Notes under the pieces: model-generated
Databases searched by the model: none
Told to the model about the DNA's origin: nothing
The model's input: only the letters and a program-made list of their open reading frames with translations
Program-made: the position numbers and the translations under genes
Shown here: piece by piece, positions 26,648 to 35,027 of the stretch
Layout: each line of letters starts with the position of its first letter
How positions within the stretch are numbered: the stretch's first letter is position 1
Source: Neotamlana nanhaiensis
GTDB taxonomy: Bacteria > Bacteroidota > Bacteroidia > Flavobacteriales > Flavobacteriaceae
Direction of reading: 5' to 3'
Length of the DNA stretch: 64,000 nucleotides
Assembly (NCBI RefSeq): GCF_000943555.1
Contig: NZ_JTDV01000013.1
Coordinates: 62,001 to 126,000, forward strand

Positions 26648-27520
26648 GTGATGCTGTCCATAGATCCTAAATCGATATCAACGAGCCAGTTACATGGCTA
26701 TTTGTTAAGTGCTGTGGCACCTAGGCCTATTGCTTTTGCAAGCACTATTGATGCGAAAGGACAACCAAATTTATCGCCATTTAGCTTTTTTAATGTATTT
26801 AGTGCAAACCCGCCAGTGTTAATATTTTCGCCAGCAAGACGGGTAAAAAATAATACCACTAAGCATACTTTAGAGAATGTTGAAGCAGTTAAAGAAGTGG
26901 TTATAAATGTGGTAAATTATAATTTGGTTCAGCAAATGTCGTTAAGTAGTACCGAGTATGCTAAAGGTGTAAACGAGTTTGAAAAGGCAGGGTTAACTAT
27001 GGTTAAATCGGAGGTTGTAAAACCGTTTCGAGTTGCCGAATCGCCTGTGCAAATGGAGTGTAAAGTAACCGAAATAGTTAAATTGGGTACCCAAGGTGGC
27101 GCTGGAAATTTAGTGATTTGCGAAGTTGTTAAGTTACATATTGATGAGGTTGTTTTGAATGAAGGTGGTAACATCGACCAAAATAAAATAGATTTGGTAG
27201 CTAGAGCAGGAGGAAGTTTTTACAGTAGAGCAAAAACTGGGTTTTTTGAAATACCAAAACCTTTAAGTAGCTTAGGAATTGGTGTAGACAGTTTTCCAGA
27301 ACACATTAAAAATAGTACCGTACTAACGGGTAACGATTTAGGGGTTTTAGGTAATGTTGAAGCCTTACCAAAACCAGAAAAAGTAACACAGTTTATAAAT
27401 AATTTAGCGGTTAGTAAGCCCGAAATTAAAACGTTTACAAGTTTTCAAAAACACCAATTAGCTCAAAGCTATTTAAGTTTTGGAGATGTTAAAAGTGCTT
27501 GGAAAATATTGTTAAGTTAA
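26648..27520 (+). CDS. Flavin reductase family protein
   Basis: A 290-residue protein with an FMN-binding split-barrel flavin reductase-like domain at residues ~20-200: VAPRPIAFASTIDAKGQPNLSPFSFFNVFSANPP is the typical opening, with PRPIA...S/T and NLSPFS contacts to FMN. The C-terminal ~90 residues are an added helical tail often found in the Bacteroidota members. The family reduces flavins with NAD(P)H or binds FMN in small oxygenase systems; no partner oxygenase is next to it. It is divergent from the sensor kinase. Function beyond the family is not known. Confidence 0.9.
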   Translation: MMLSIDPKSISTSQLHGYLLSAVAPRPIAFASTIDAKGQPNLSPFSFFNVFSANPPVLIFSPARRVKNNTTKHTLENVEAVKEVVINVVNYNLVQQMSLSSTEYAKGVNEFEKAGLTMVKSEVVKPFRVAESPVQMECKVTEIVKLGTQGGAGNLVICEVVKLHIDEVVLNEGGNIDQNKIDLVARAGGSFYSRAKTGFFEIPKPLSSLGIGVDSFPEHIKNSTVLTGNDLGVLGNVEALPKPEKVTQFINNLAVSKPEIKTFTSFQKHQLAQSYLSFGDVKSAWKILLS

Positions 27521-27595
27521 TTTTTAAAACCACCTTTGTAATAGGGTTTTTAAGTAAGCATAAGATAAATAAATAGTAATAAATAATTTGATTAG

Positions 27596-27973
27596 ATGGA
27601 AGTTCAAGGAAGAATTAAAGTGATTGGAGAAACTCAAAGTTTTGGAAGCAATGGGTTTAGAAAAAGAGAAATAGTTGTAACTACAGAAGAGCAATACCCA
27701 CAACATATTATGGTGGAGTTTGTACAAGATAAAACCGATTTGCTAAACAGTTATAAAGTTGGGCAACAGGTTAAAATAAACATTAATTTACGAGGTAGAG
27801 AATGGGTTAACCCACAAGGAGAAACTAAATATTTTAACTCTATACAAGGTTGGAGAATTGAAGTATTACAAGCCCAAGCCGGTGGCGATAACTTGCCTCC
27901 AGTACCTCCTGCAGATGCTTTTGAGCCAGCAGGCGATTTAAACGAAGACGATCACGATGATTTACCGTTTTAA
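27596..27973 (+). CDS. DUF3127 family OB-fold protein
   Basis: A 125-residue protein of the DUF3127 family. The beta pattern of the first 95 residues (MEVQGRIKVIGETQSFGSNG, FRKREIVV, VGQQVKININLRGREW) and the acidic tail ending in EDDHDDLPF recall single-stranded DNA-binding proteins, where an OB fold is followed by a flexible acidic tip ending in DDLPF or similar. A role in binding nucleic acid or docking DNA-repair partners is therefore plausible. It stands alone; the next gene is aat after a hairpin repeat. Confident on family, not on function. Confidence 0.88.
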   Translation: MEVQGRIKVIGETQSFGSNGFRKREIVVTTEEQYPQHIMVEFVQDKTDLLNSYKVGQQVKININLRGREWVNPQGETKYFNSIQGWRIEVLQAQAGGDNLPPVPPADAFEPAGDLNEDDHDDLPF

Positions 27974-28035
27974 AGATAATATCCTCAAGTCACGCTAAAC
28001 AATTTAGAAGTGTTGACTACGGATAGCTAAAAACA

Positions 28036-28167
28036 AGAGGCTCTCTAAAAAGTGTGAAATCTGTCATTCTGAATTTATTTCAGAATCTTAAACAGTTGAT
28101 TTCTAAAACACATTAGAATCTGAAACAAGTTCAGATTGACAACAATGTGGCTTTTTAGACAGCCTCT
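28036..28167. repeat. ~130-bp hairpin element, copy A (MITE-like)
   Basis: Ends are inverted repeats: 28036-28054 against 28149-28167 match at 16 of 19 positions. A nested inverted pair lies inside (TCATTCTGAATTTATTTC near 28064 against CTGAAACAAGTTCAG near 28122). The right end runs into Ts (CCTCTTTTATTTTT), so in rightward RNA it can act as a terminator for the DUF3127 gene. Copy B at 41169-41298 has the same length and layout. Confidence 0.8.
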
Positions 28168-28181
28168 TTTATTTTTATAAC

Positions 28182-28802
28182 ATGCATCAATTAACAGAAG
28201 CATTATGGTTTCCAGATCCCTCTGAAGCAAACAGTGAAGGTTTATTAGCCTTTGGTGGCGATTTAAGTGTGTCGCGTTTATTGTTAGCCTACAAAATGGG
28301 AATTTTTCCGTGGTACGACCAAGAACCTATTTTGTGGTGGGCGCCAAATCCGCGTTTTGTATTATTTCCAGAAAAACTGAAGATCTCTAAAAGTATGCGA
28401 CAAGTATTACGAAATGGTGATTTTAAAGTTACAGTAAATAAAGCGTTTATAGAAGTTATAACAGCTTGTTCAGTACAAAAACGGCAAGGGCAAGACGGTA
28501 CATGGATTACACAAAGCATGATAGAAAGCTACACGAAGTTACATGAATTAGGTTTTGCCAAATCGGTTGAAGTTTGGCAAAATAATACGTTGGTTGGCGG
28601 GTTATATGGCGTCGATTTAAACAATGGTGTTTTTTGTGGCGAAAGCATGTTTACAACAGTTAGTAATGCCAGTAAAGTGGGTTTTATCACCTTTATTAAA
28701 AATACAAATTATAAACTTATCGACTGTCAAGTGTACACCAATCATTTAGAAAGTTTAGGTGCCGAAGATATTTCAAGAAACCAATTTTTAAAGTTTTTAT
28801 AG
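28182..28802 (+). CDS. aat: Leucyl/phenylalanyl-tRNA-protein transferase
   Basis: A 206-residue enzyme that adds Leu or Phe from aminoacyl-tRNA to proteins with N-terminal Lys or Arg, marking them for ClpS/ClpAP decay (N-end rule). Family hallmarks are complete: FPDPSEANSEGLLAFGGDLS, AYKMGIFPWYDQEPILWWAPNPRFVL, GQDGTWITQSMIESYTKLHELGFAKSVEVW, GLYGVDLNNGVFCGESMF and the end CQVYTNHLESLGAEDISRNQF. Length is standard. Only 14 bases separate the start from the hairpin element A, so that element forms its leader or limits read-through from upstream. Confidence 0.97.
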   Translation: MHQLTEALWFPDPSEANSEGLLAFGGDLSVSRLLLAYKMGIFPWYDQEPILWWAPNPRFVLFPEKLKISKSMRQVLRNGDFKVTVNKAFIEVITACSVQKRQGQDGTWITQSMIESYTKLHELGFAKSVEVWQNNTLVGGLYGVDLNNGVFCGESMFTTVSNASKVGFITFIKNTNYKLIDCQVYTNHLESLGAEDISRNQFLKFL

Positions 28803-28833
28803 ATTAATCTTATTCCAAAAAATAAAAATTCTG

Positions 28834-28872
28834 TTGGTTAATAACTTTTAACATCGTAATATTGCAATATTA
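28834..28872 (+). promoter_or_regulatory. acr3 promoter with perfect 16-bp palindromic operator
   Basis: TAATATTGCAATATTA at 28857-28872 is a perfect palindrome 23 bases before the start codon. Its left half, TAATATTG, is one base off the TAnnTTTG -7 element and has a TTG (28834-28836) 20 bases upstream, the right spacing for a -33 box. An operator laid over the promoter is the arrangement expected for repression by an ArsR-type regulator. Confidence 0.6.
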
Positions 28873-28894
28873 AAATAACTGATTTGTTACCGCT

Positions 28895-29923
28895 ATGAAG
28901 AAATTAAGCTTTTTAGATAAAAATTTGACCTTATGGATTTTTATCGCGATGCTATTTGGTGTTGGTTTAGGTTATTTTATTCCGGAGTTTCCAAACTTTG
29001 TTAATTCGTTTAATCGCGGAAATACAAACATCTCAATAGCCATTGGTTTAATTTTAATGATGTATCCCCCATTGGCTAAAGTTAATTATGCTTTATTACC
29101 TAAGGTGTTTCGAAATACAAAAATTCTATCTATTTCATTAGTATTAAATTGGGTTATTGGTCCTGTTTTAATGTTTTTTTTGGCTATTACCTTTTTAAAG
29201 GATTATCCAGAATATATGGTAGGACTTATTTTAATTGGTTTAGCACGTTGTATTGCCATGGTTTTAGTTTGGAACGATTTGGCAGAGGGAAGTACCGAAT
29301 ACGGTGCAGGTTTAGTCGCTTTAAATAGTATATTTCAGGTATTTGCTTATAGTTTTTATGCGTGGTTGTTTATTACTAAATTACCGCCACTGTTTGGATA
29401 TGAAGGTGCCATTCTGAATATTTCTATGGGTACAATTGCCGAAAGTGTTGCTATTTATTTAGGACTTCCTTTTTTATTGGGCATATTAAGTCGGTTAATT
29501 TTGGTAAAACTTAAAGGGGAAGATTGGTATAGCAACAAGTTTATACCAACTATTTCTCCACTAACGCTAATTGCTCTATTATTTACCATAATAATTATGT
29601 TTTCGCTTAAAGGCGAACTAATTGTAGAAATACCTTTTGATGTTATATTAATAGCCATACCATTATTAATTTATTTCGCGCTTATGTTTGTGTTTGGGTT
29701 TTTCATTACTAAAGCAATGGGTACTAATTATAGTAAAACAGTAGCGGTAGCTTTTACAGCTGCGGGTAATAATTTTGAGTTGGCCATTGCCGTTGCTATA
29801 GCTGTTTTCGGGATAAATTCAGGTCAAGCCTTTGCTGGTGTTATAGGGCCATTAGTAGAGGTTCCAGCTTTAATTCTATTGGTTAAAGTATCATTTTGGT
29901 TAAAAAAGAAATATTTCGCATAA
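28895..29923 (+). CDS. acr3: Acr3-family arsenite efflux transporter
   Basis: A 342-residue inner-membrane carrier with ten predicted helices that expels arsenite, of the Acr3 type (BASS superfamily). Typical stretches are [55 protein letters not shown] with the thiolate Cys of helix 4 (LARCIAMV), and [24 protein letters not shown]. Length is normal. There is no arsR, arsC or arsM gene next to it, so regulator and reductase must be elsewhere, but a palindromic operator precedes it. The gene is flanked by unrelated housekeeping genes, which may reflect insertion of a single resistance gene. Family call is firm. Confidence 0.93.
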   Translation: MKKLSFLDKNLTLWIFIAMLFGVGLGYFIPEFPNFVNSFNRGNTNISIAIGLILMMYPPLAKVNYALLPKVFRNTKILSISLVLNWVIGPVLMFFLAITFLKDYPEYMVGLILIGLARCIAMVLVWNDLAEGSTEYGAGLVALNSIFQVFAYSFYAWLFITKLPPLFGYEGAILNISMGTIAESVAIYLGLPFLLGILSRLILVKLKGEDWYSNKFIPTISPLTLIALLFTIIIMFSLKGELIVEIPFDVILIAIPLLIYFALMFVFGFFITKAMGTNYSKTVAVAFTAAGNNFELAIAVAIAVFGINSGQAFAGVIGPLVEVPALILLVKVSFWLKKKYFA

Positions 29924-29942
29924 AACTTAGTGTAAATTGTTT

Positions 29943-29979
29943 AAAGCCCCAATGTGTTAATTTAAATGTTTGGGTCTTT
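29943..29979. terminator. Probable bidirectional terminator between acr3 and DUF2490 gene
   Basis: AAAGCCCCAA (29943-29952) pairs with TTGGGTCTTT (29970-29979) with one mismatch around an AT-rich loop. It lies between two converging genes and ends at the stop codon of the leftward gene. Confidence 0.45.
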
Positions 29980-30667
29980 ACATTTTTACAATAGCTGAAG
30001 TTAAAATAAATAAACGATGTTCAGTTTTTAAATTAAATGCTTCAAAACGATATTCGGCGCCTATTTGTAGTTTTAAAGTTTTACTAGTTTGCCAACCAAT
30101 TTGCGACGTAATACGATTGTCCCATTCGGGTTTCATGCTATTATTAAGGCTTAACAAGAACTCGGTCGAGGATACTAAATATGTTTCACCAATATCTAAT
30201 TTTTCTCCATTTAAAGGACAATCAACAGCAAACCGATAGCGCTGCCTATAAATAGTTTGGTTTTTTAAAAGGCGTTGCTCGGTTCTAAATCTATGTCCAA
30301 ATCTTATATTATGCGGTGTTTTAGTACTATTAAATTGCTGGGTTAGCCGAACTTCGTTACCAACTAAATTGTTAAAAATAGTTCTGTTACGGTATTGTAA
30401 ACCTAAACTTAAGCTTTTATTGTGTCTTAGTTTTAAGGTTGAAAAATGCACGACATCTATTTGCCGTTGCGTATAGGTTAATGTGTTTTCTTTATATAAA
30501 TAGTAGCGCGATTTTAATGCGAAATTTACCTTATAGGCGTTTGAAACCGTATGATTTACTGCCACTGCAGATTCTCCTAAACTTTCAAAATTACTTTGAG
30601 AAAACCCAATAATATAGCAACAGCCAAATAAAATTGACAGCTTAAGTTTAATACAACGCGAATTCAT
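29978..30667 (-). CDS. DUF2490 family outer-membrane protein
   Basis: A 229-residue protein with a signal peptide (about 1-23, ending GFSQ) and alternating beta-strands with many Tyr, Arg and Phe, ending in a strand with a near-terminal hydrophobic residue (LTSAIVKM). The DUF2490 signature is seen in LRHNKSLSLGLQYRNR, NIRFGHRFRTEQRL and YRQRYRFAVDCPL. It is expected to form a small outer-membrane barrel; its cargo or role is unknown. The start overlaps the end of the upstream gene by 20 bases, so the two are co-expressed, and tag lies upstream in the same run. Confidence 0.85.
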   Translation of the reverse strand: MNSRCIKLKLSILFGCCYIIGFSQSNFESLGESAVAVNHTVSNAYKVNFALKSRYYLYKENTLTYTQRQIDVVHFSTLKLRHNKSLSLGLQYRNRTIFNNLVGNEVRLTQQFNSTKTPHNIRFGHRFRTEQRLLKNQTIYRQRYRFAVDCPLNGEKLDIGETYLVSSTEFLLSLNNSMKPEWDNRITSQIGWQTSKTLKLQIGAEYRFEAFNLKTEHRLFILTSAIVKM

Positions 30668-31211
30668 ACGAATTTGGTGTTAAAACCCGCGATGAAATAA
30701 ACATGCCTTTTGGGTTAAAGGTAAGCTCATAAATATACTGGGCGGTTTTGGTTTTTACTTCGGCAATAATTTCGTAATTGCAAACTAGTGTTTTGGCATT
30801 TTGTAATACCTCATTAATAAAATGAGTTGTGTTGTTATTTACAAATTGCCTCTGAATTTTAATAACATGTGTTTTCTGGTAGTTTTGTTTAAAATACGCC
30901 ATTATTTCTGTCCACACTTGGGGTGCAATGGCTTTTTGTTTTACAAGCACTTCAATATCTTCTAAAACGCAATCATCGTTAAATTCTAGACTGTAAAAGT
31001 TTTTACTGTATTTAAATTTAGCTTCAAAGCTGTGTTTATCGCCATCGGTTTCTTTGTAAAAGCGCAACCGTTTTATATTATTGGGTAACCATTTTAATTT
31101 ATTTATGCAGGTAAAGGCTTCAGCTTTTATACGTGTTTCCTTTTCGTTTTTGGTTTGGCAAAAACAGTAGTAGTTAATACAAAAAACAAGTACTAAGAGT
31201 TTAAACCTCAT
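30648..31211 (-). CDS. Secreted protein of unknown function
   Basis: A 187-residue protein counted from MRFKLLVLVFCIN; the longer frame beginning at 31235 would place eight residues before the signal peptide and is unlikely. The signal peptide ends near FCQ (about residue 18). The mature part is mixed alpha/beta with no family I can name; KKYNKFYSLEFNDDCVLEDIEVLVKQK-like stretches suggest a PepSY-type small domain, but this is weak. It overlaps the end of tag by 11 bases and the start of the DUF2490 gene by 20 bases, so it is probably a periplasmic partner of that outer-membrane protein. Confidence 0.75.
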   Translation of the reverse strand: MRFKLLVLVFCINYYCFCQTKNEKETRIKAEAFTCINKLKWLPNNIKRLRFYKETDGDKHSFEAKFKYSKNFYSLEFNDDCVLEDIEVLVKQKAIAPQVWTEIMAYFKQNYQKTHVIKIQRQFVNNNTTHFINEVLQNAKTLVCNYEIIAEVKTKTAQYIYELTFNPKGMFISSRVLTPNSYEFALY

Positions 31212-31767
31212 GGTATCTAAAGCAATTAATTTCATGGTCGTTTACCATACCAGTTGCTTGCATGTGCGCATAAACAACCGTCGATCCTACAAACTTAAAT
31301 CCACGTTTTTTTAAATCTTTACTTAAAGCATCACTTATAGCCGTATTTGCAGGAGCGTCTTTATAATTTTTTAGTTTATTTTTTATTGGTTTTCCATCAA
31401 CAAATCCCCAAATGTATTTACTAAACGAGCCAAACTCTTCTTGTATTTTTAAAAAGGCTTGTGCATTGGTTACAGTTGCTTTTACCTTTAATTTATTGCG
31501 TATAATGCCAGGGTTTTGCAATAATTCATCTAACTTTTCTTGAGGGTATTTTGCAATTTTATTGTAATCAAAATTATCGAAAGCCGCTTTAAAGTTTTCG
31601 CGTTTTCGTAGCACTGTAATCCAGCTTAAACCAGCTTGAAAAGTTTCTAAAATTAAAAACTCAAAAATGGTTGCATCATCGTAAACAGGAACGCCCCATT
31701 CTTGGTCGTGGTAAGCTTCGTAAAGCGCGTCGCCTTCGCACCAACCGCATCGGTGTTTTGTTGCCAT
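31201..31767 (-). CDS. tag: DNA-3-methyladenine glycosylase I
   Basis: A 188-residue base-excision enzyme that removes 3-methyladenine from DNA. The N-terminus HRCGWCEGDALYEAYHDQEWGVP is the Tag hallmark; Cys and His there, together with the C-terminal HEINCFRYH, form the zinc site. WITVLRKRENFKAAFDNFDYNKIA and FKFVGSTVVYAHMQATGMVNDH are also typical. Length is standard. It heads a leftward run with a secreted protein and a DUF2490 protein, with overlapping ends, although no functional link is apparent. Confidence 0.96.
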   Translation of the reverse strand: MATKHRCGWCEGDALYEAYHDQEWGVPVYDDATIFEFLILETFQAGLSWITVLRKRENFKAAFDNFDYNKIAKYPQEKLDELLQNPGIIRNKLKVKATVTNAQAFLKIQEEFGSFSKYIWGFVDGKPIKNKLKNYKDAPANTAISDALSKDLKKRGFKFVGSTVVYAHMQATGMVNDHEINCFRYHEV

Positions 31768-31872
31768 AATTTAGTTGTAAGGTTTAAGGTAAAAGTATGA
31801 CAAATATCATCCTAATTAAAATATTGAAGCCCTAAATTTGCCTTGGTATTTTGTTTAAAATTTAAAAATGTT

Positions 31873-32490
31873 ATGGAATTATTTATTAAAGAAAGTTTAA
31901 AAAAGGCAATTAATTATTCCAATTACAAAGCCTTAATGAAACATTTGGCTGAAAACCACAAGACCACCGGAATCGAACAAACCGAAGCTTTAATAAATTA
32001 CACTAAACTTAACGAGCGCCGTATGAAGCGTTGGGATAAAACCGTTAAAGTTACAGAAGCAATTAAAGCAGATATACAAAAGTTTAATAAACCTATGACT
32101 TGGTTAGTTATTACCGAAAGTTGGTGCGGTGATGCTGCCCATGTGTTGCCTGTAATTAATAAAATAGCCGAATTAAATGATAATATCGACTTAAAATTTG
32201 TGCTACGTGATGAAAATATAGAGTTGATGGATGCTTTTTTAACTAATGGCGGGCGCTCAATTCCGAAAGTAATTATGATTGATAATGAAACTGGAAAAGT
32301 GGTTAATACTTATGGACCAAGACCAAGTGAGGCAACTAATTTGGTAAATCGTTTTAAAAGTAAATACGGCGCATTAACACCTGAATTTAAAGAAGATTTA
32401 CAACACTGGTATAACAAAAATAAAGGGCAAAATATTGTTGCAGATATTACCGAAATTTTAAACCAATTAAGTCTGGTTATTTCCCAATAA
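31873..32490 (+). CDS. Thioredoxin-fold protein with single active-site Cys
   Basis: A 205-residue cytoplasmic protein from MELFIKESLKKA (ATG at 31873; the in-frame ATG 30 bases upstream adds a non-conserved tail). The thioredoxin-like domain covers about 70-190: WLVITESWCGDAAHVLPVINKIAEL and the cis-Pro strand RSIPKVIMID. The usual CxxC is reduced to one Cys (Cys85 in WCGDA), so disulfide exchange by the standard two-Cys mechanism is not possible. A TAAATTTG promoter element lies at 31833-31840. It is a common flavobacterial family with no known role. It converges on, and overlaps by 14 bases, the TonB-like gene. Confidence 0.88.
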   Translation: MELFIKESLKKAINYSNYKALMKHLAENHKTTGIEQTEALINYTKLNERRMKRWDKTVKVTEAIKADIQKFNKPMTWLVITESWCGDAAHVLPVINKIAELNDNIDLKFVLRDENIELMDAFLTNGGRSIPKVIMIDNETGKVVNTYGPRPSEATNLVNRFKSKYGALTPEFKEDLQHWYNKNKGQNIVADITEILNQLSLVISQ

Positions 32491-33184
32491 AATTGAACGT
32501 AATCGTTCCTATTTGCGATTTTTTATTGGCGTCTGTGCTAAAAACAGATTGTTTTGCGTATTCTAAAGCGCGTTCTTTTAAGCACTCGTTGGCCGAATTT
32601 GACGAGCTGTTTACGTAAGTGTCAACCACGTTACCTTTATCGTTTACGGTAATGTTTATAACAATTTTACCATCTTCTTCACATAAATAAATAGGAATAG
32701 GAATGTGTACCTTTGTTCTGTTTAATAAGGAATAGCTTATGGTGCTTTTCGAGTTGTCATCACCCGATTTTTGTTTTTTAAGAAGTTCATTTACTTTACT
32801 AAATGTTTCGAGTTCTTCTTTGTTTAACTCGGTATTTTTTTGATGCTTATAACTGTGTTTTGAAGTATTTGGACCATCTTGGTAACCACTAAATTTAGGA
32901 ACATAATCTTTAGGTGGTGCTATAGTTTTAAACGCCTGTGCAAAATGTTTGTTTTTTTTGTTTTCGTTTGAGGCACTATTAGTACGGGCTTTACTAAGTT
33001 TGTCTAAATTTTTTTGAATTTTTTCTTCTTCTGGCGTACGTTTTTTTTCGGGTTCAATTTCGTAATAGCTCTCGTTTAAGAAAATTTCATGTTGTTCTAA
33101 ACCTAAATTAAAGGCTAAGGCAAGTACAATACCAGAACATACTAATGTGATTATTAGGGCTTTATGTTGATTTGTTAGGTTCAA
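32477..33184 (-). CDS. TonB-like energy transducer protein
   Basis: A 235-residue protein with one N-terminal membrane helix (about 9-28), a charged, low-complexity linker (about 45-150) and a C-terminal TonB-like domain: LLNRTKVHIPIPIYLCEEDGKIVINITVNDKGNVVDTYV, then CLKERALEYAKQSVFST and the last strand GTITFNFIGK. TonB proteins pass the proton-motive force to outer-membrane receptors. ExbB/ExbD genes are not adjacent, and Bacteroidota usually carry many TonB-like proteins, so its receptor partner cannot be told; the thiamine receptor is one candidate in the window. Alternatively it belongs to the family only through the C-terminal fold. Confidence 0.82.
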   Translation of the reverse strand: MNLTNQHKALIITLVCSGIVLALAFNLGLEQHEIFLNESYYEIEPEKKRTPEEEKIQKNLDKLSKARTNSASNENKKNKHFAQAFKTIAPPKDYVPKFSGYQDGPNTSKHSYKHQKNTELNKEELETFSKVNELLKKQKSGDDNSKSTISYSLLNRTKVHIPIPIYLCEEDGKIVINITVNDKGNVVDTYVNSSSNSANECLKERALEYAKQSVFSTDANKKSQIGTITFNFIGK

Positions 33185-33245
33185 ATCTTAAGAATTGTAA
33201 TAAATGGGTTTGCTGAAATATACGTAAAATATTGATATATAGATG

Positions 33246-33941
33246 TTAATTGTTGTTAAGCTGGCTAATAAAACCTTCAATACTTACAGCATTTTCAACA
33301 TTAAAATCGCCAATTTTTGTACGACGTAAAGCCGATAAATGTCCACCAGATTGTAACGCTTTACCAAAATCGTTAGCTAAAGAACGAATGTAAGTGCCTT
33401 TGCTACAAACTACTCTAAAATTAAGTTCTAAGTTGTTAATTGACGTAATTTCAAACTCCGAAATATGAATGGTTCGTGGTTTAATTTCAACCGTTTCGCC
33501 TGCTCTAGCAAATTCGTAAAGGCGTTTACCGTCTTTTTTTACTGCCGAAAATACGGGAGGAAATTGTTCGATATCACCAATAAATTGTTTGGTTGTTTTG
33601 TGTATTAAATCTTCAGTAATATGGTCTGTTGGAAATGTTTCGTTTATTTCGGTTTCTAAATCGAACGATGGCGTGGTACTGCCCAAAACAATGGTGCCTG
33701 TGTATTCCTTTACTTGCGCTTGAAAGGTGTTTATTTCTTTCGTTTTTTTTCCTGTACAGATAATTAAAAGTCCTGTAGCTAAAGGATCGAGCGTGCCAGC
33801 GTGACCAACTTTTATTTTTTTTATGTTGAAGGCTTGCCGTATTTCCCAACGTAGTTTGTTAACCGCTTGAAAAGAGGTCCAATTTAAGGGCTTATCGATA
33901 AGAAGAACTTGTCCGGAAAGGTAATCGTCTTTAGTTAGCAT
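33246..33941 (-). CDS. truB: tRNA pseudouridine55 synthase TruB
   Basis: A 231-residue enzyme that makes pseudouridine 55 in the T-arm of tRNA. The catalytic Asp52 is in GHAGTLDPLATGLLI; the N-terminal DKPLNWTSF loop and VVCSKGTYIRSLANDFG near residue 180 are also hallmarks. It is of the short type, lacking a full PUA tail, as usual in this phylum. Its start lies 1 base after the uppP stop; the ftsX-DUF3098-uppP-truB order is a conserved block in Bacteroidota. Confidence 0.97.
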   Translation of the reverse strand: MLTKDDYLSGQVLLIDKPLNWTSFQAVNKLRWEIRQAFNIKKIKVGHAGTLDPLATGLLIICTGKKTKEINTFQAQVKEYTGTIVLGSTTPSFDLETEINETFPTDHITEDLIHKTTKQFIGDIEQFPPVFSAVKKDGKRLYEFARAGETVEIKPRTIHISEFEITSINNLELNFRVVCSKGTYIRSLANDFGKALQSGGHLSALRRTKIGDFNVENAVSIEGFISQLNNN

Positions 33942-33942
33942 A

Positions 33943-34737
33943 TTAATTCATTAAAGCTACGGCAATAGCGATGATGCCTACTATGGCGCAATACATAGCA
34001 AAGTAAGATAATTTACTTTTTTTAACTAAGGCAATCATCCAAGTACAGGCGAATAATCCAGCAACGAATGCTGCAACAAAGCCGATAGATAGTGCGGTGA
34101 AATTCTGACTTTCCATTGATATATCACCACTTAAAACATCTTTAGCAATTTTACCAAAAATTAGAGGTACCACCATTAAAAATGAAAAGCGTGCGGCTTT
34201 AGTTTTATCGTTACCCAATAACACCGAGGTTGAAATGGTTGCTCCAGAACGAGAAATGCCTGGTAACATAGCAATAGCTTGCGATACGCCAATTACAAAC
34301 GCGTTCGCAAACGATACTTTTTTGTTTGTGTCTTTAGCTTTATCAGCAAAATATAAAAGTACAGCTGTTACAATAAGCATGCAACCTACAAGTAAAATAT
34401 TGCCGCTAAATAAGGCTTCTAATTGTTCTTCAAAAAACAATCCAACAACAACGGCAGGAATCATAGAAATACCAATTTTAAAGATAAATTGTAAATCTTC
34501 GTTCCATTTAAATTGTAATGCGCCTTTTATTAAGCTTAAAATATCTTTTCTAAAAATAACTATGGTACTTAAAGCTGTAGCAAAATGTAATACTACCGTA
34601 AAAAGTAAACTTTCTTCTGGTACCGAATTATCACCAAGAATAGCTTTTCCTAACTCTAAATGACCACTTGATGAAACCGGTAAAAATTCGGTTAAACCTT
34701 GAATAATCCCTAGGATAATAGCATCAATAATATTCAT
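33943..34737 (-). CDS. uppP: Undecaprenyl-diphosphatase UppP
   Basis: A 264-residue inner-membrane phosphatase with about eight helices that recycles the lipid carrier used for peptidoglycan and other envelope polymers; also known as BacA for its link to bacitracin resistance. The active-site motifs are GLTEFLPVSSSGHLELG (residues 14-30, with Glu17 and His26) and PGISRSGATISTS near residue 160. The start overlaps the DUF3098 stop by 4 bases (ATGA type), indicating coupled translation, and truB follows 1 base later. Confidence 0.97.
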   Translation of the reverse strand: MNIIDAIILGIIQGLTEFLPVSSSGHLELGKAILGDNSVPEESLLFTVVLHFATALSTIVIFRKDILSLIKGALQFKWNEDLQFIFKIGISMIPAVVVGLFFEEQLEALFSGNILLVGCMLIVTAVLLYFADKAKDTNKKVSFANAFVIGVSQAIAMLPGISRSGATISTSVLLGNDKTKAARFSFLMVVPLIFGKIAKDVLSGDISMESQNFTALSIGFVAAFVAGLFACTWMIALVKKSKLSYFAMYCAIVGIIAIAVALMN

Positions 34738-34991
34738 GAGTTTTTCTCGGGATTTAAAAGAATAGCATATACTTCAATACCAAAACCTAAAAGTACTAGC
34801 ATGGGCGCTAAACGAATACGTCTCCAGCTAAAAATTTCTGGATTAAAAACATTAGGATCGTCGCTACCACCACCCGACATTAAAATAAAACCGAGTGCAA
34901 TGATGGCTAAACCTATAAACATGAATTTGTAGTTTTTTTTGCCAAAAACAAAGGCTGGTTTTGCGCTTTCTTTTCGTTTTTGTTCTCCCAT
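34734..34991 (-). CDS. DUF3098 small membrane protein
   Basis: An 85-residue protein with two membrane helices (about 24-42 and 60-78) and a basic N-terminus (MGEQKRKESAKPAFVFGKKNYKFM). NYKFMFIGLAIIALGFILMSGGGSDDP followed by FNPEIFSWRRIRLAPMLVLLGFGIEVYAIL is the DUF3098 signature. It always lies between ftsX and uppP in Bacteroidota, which suggests a role in division or envelope synthesis. No molecular function is known. It is coupled to uppP by a 4-base overlap. Confidence 0.92.
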   Translation of the reverse strand: MGEQKRKESAKPAFVFGKKNYKFMFIGLAIIALGFILMSGGGSDDPNVFNPEIFSWRRIRLAPMLVLLGFGIEVYAILLNPEKNS

Positions 34992-35027
34992 AGTTTTAAA
35001 TTTTATACAAATAAAAGCAATTATTAG

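Noticed and set aside
30648-31235. The overlapping genes after tag as one gene broken by a frameshift
   Set aside because: Each of the two downstream proteins has its own signal peptide and a complete fold, so short overlaps in an operon explain the layout.
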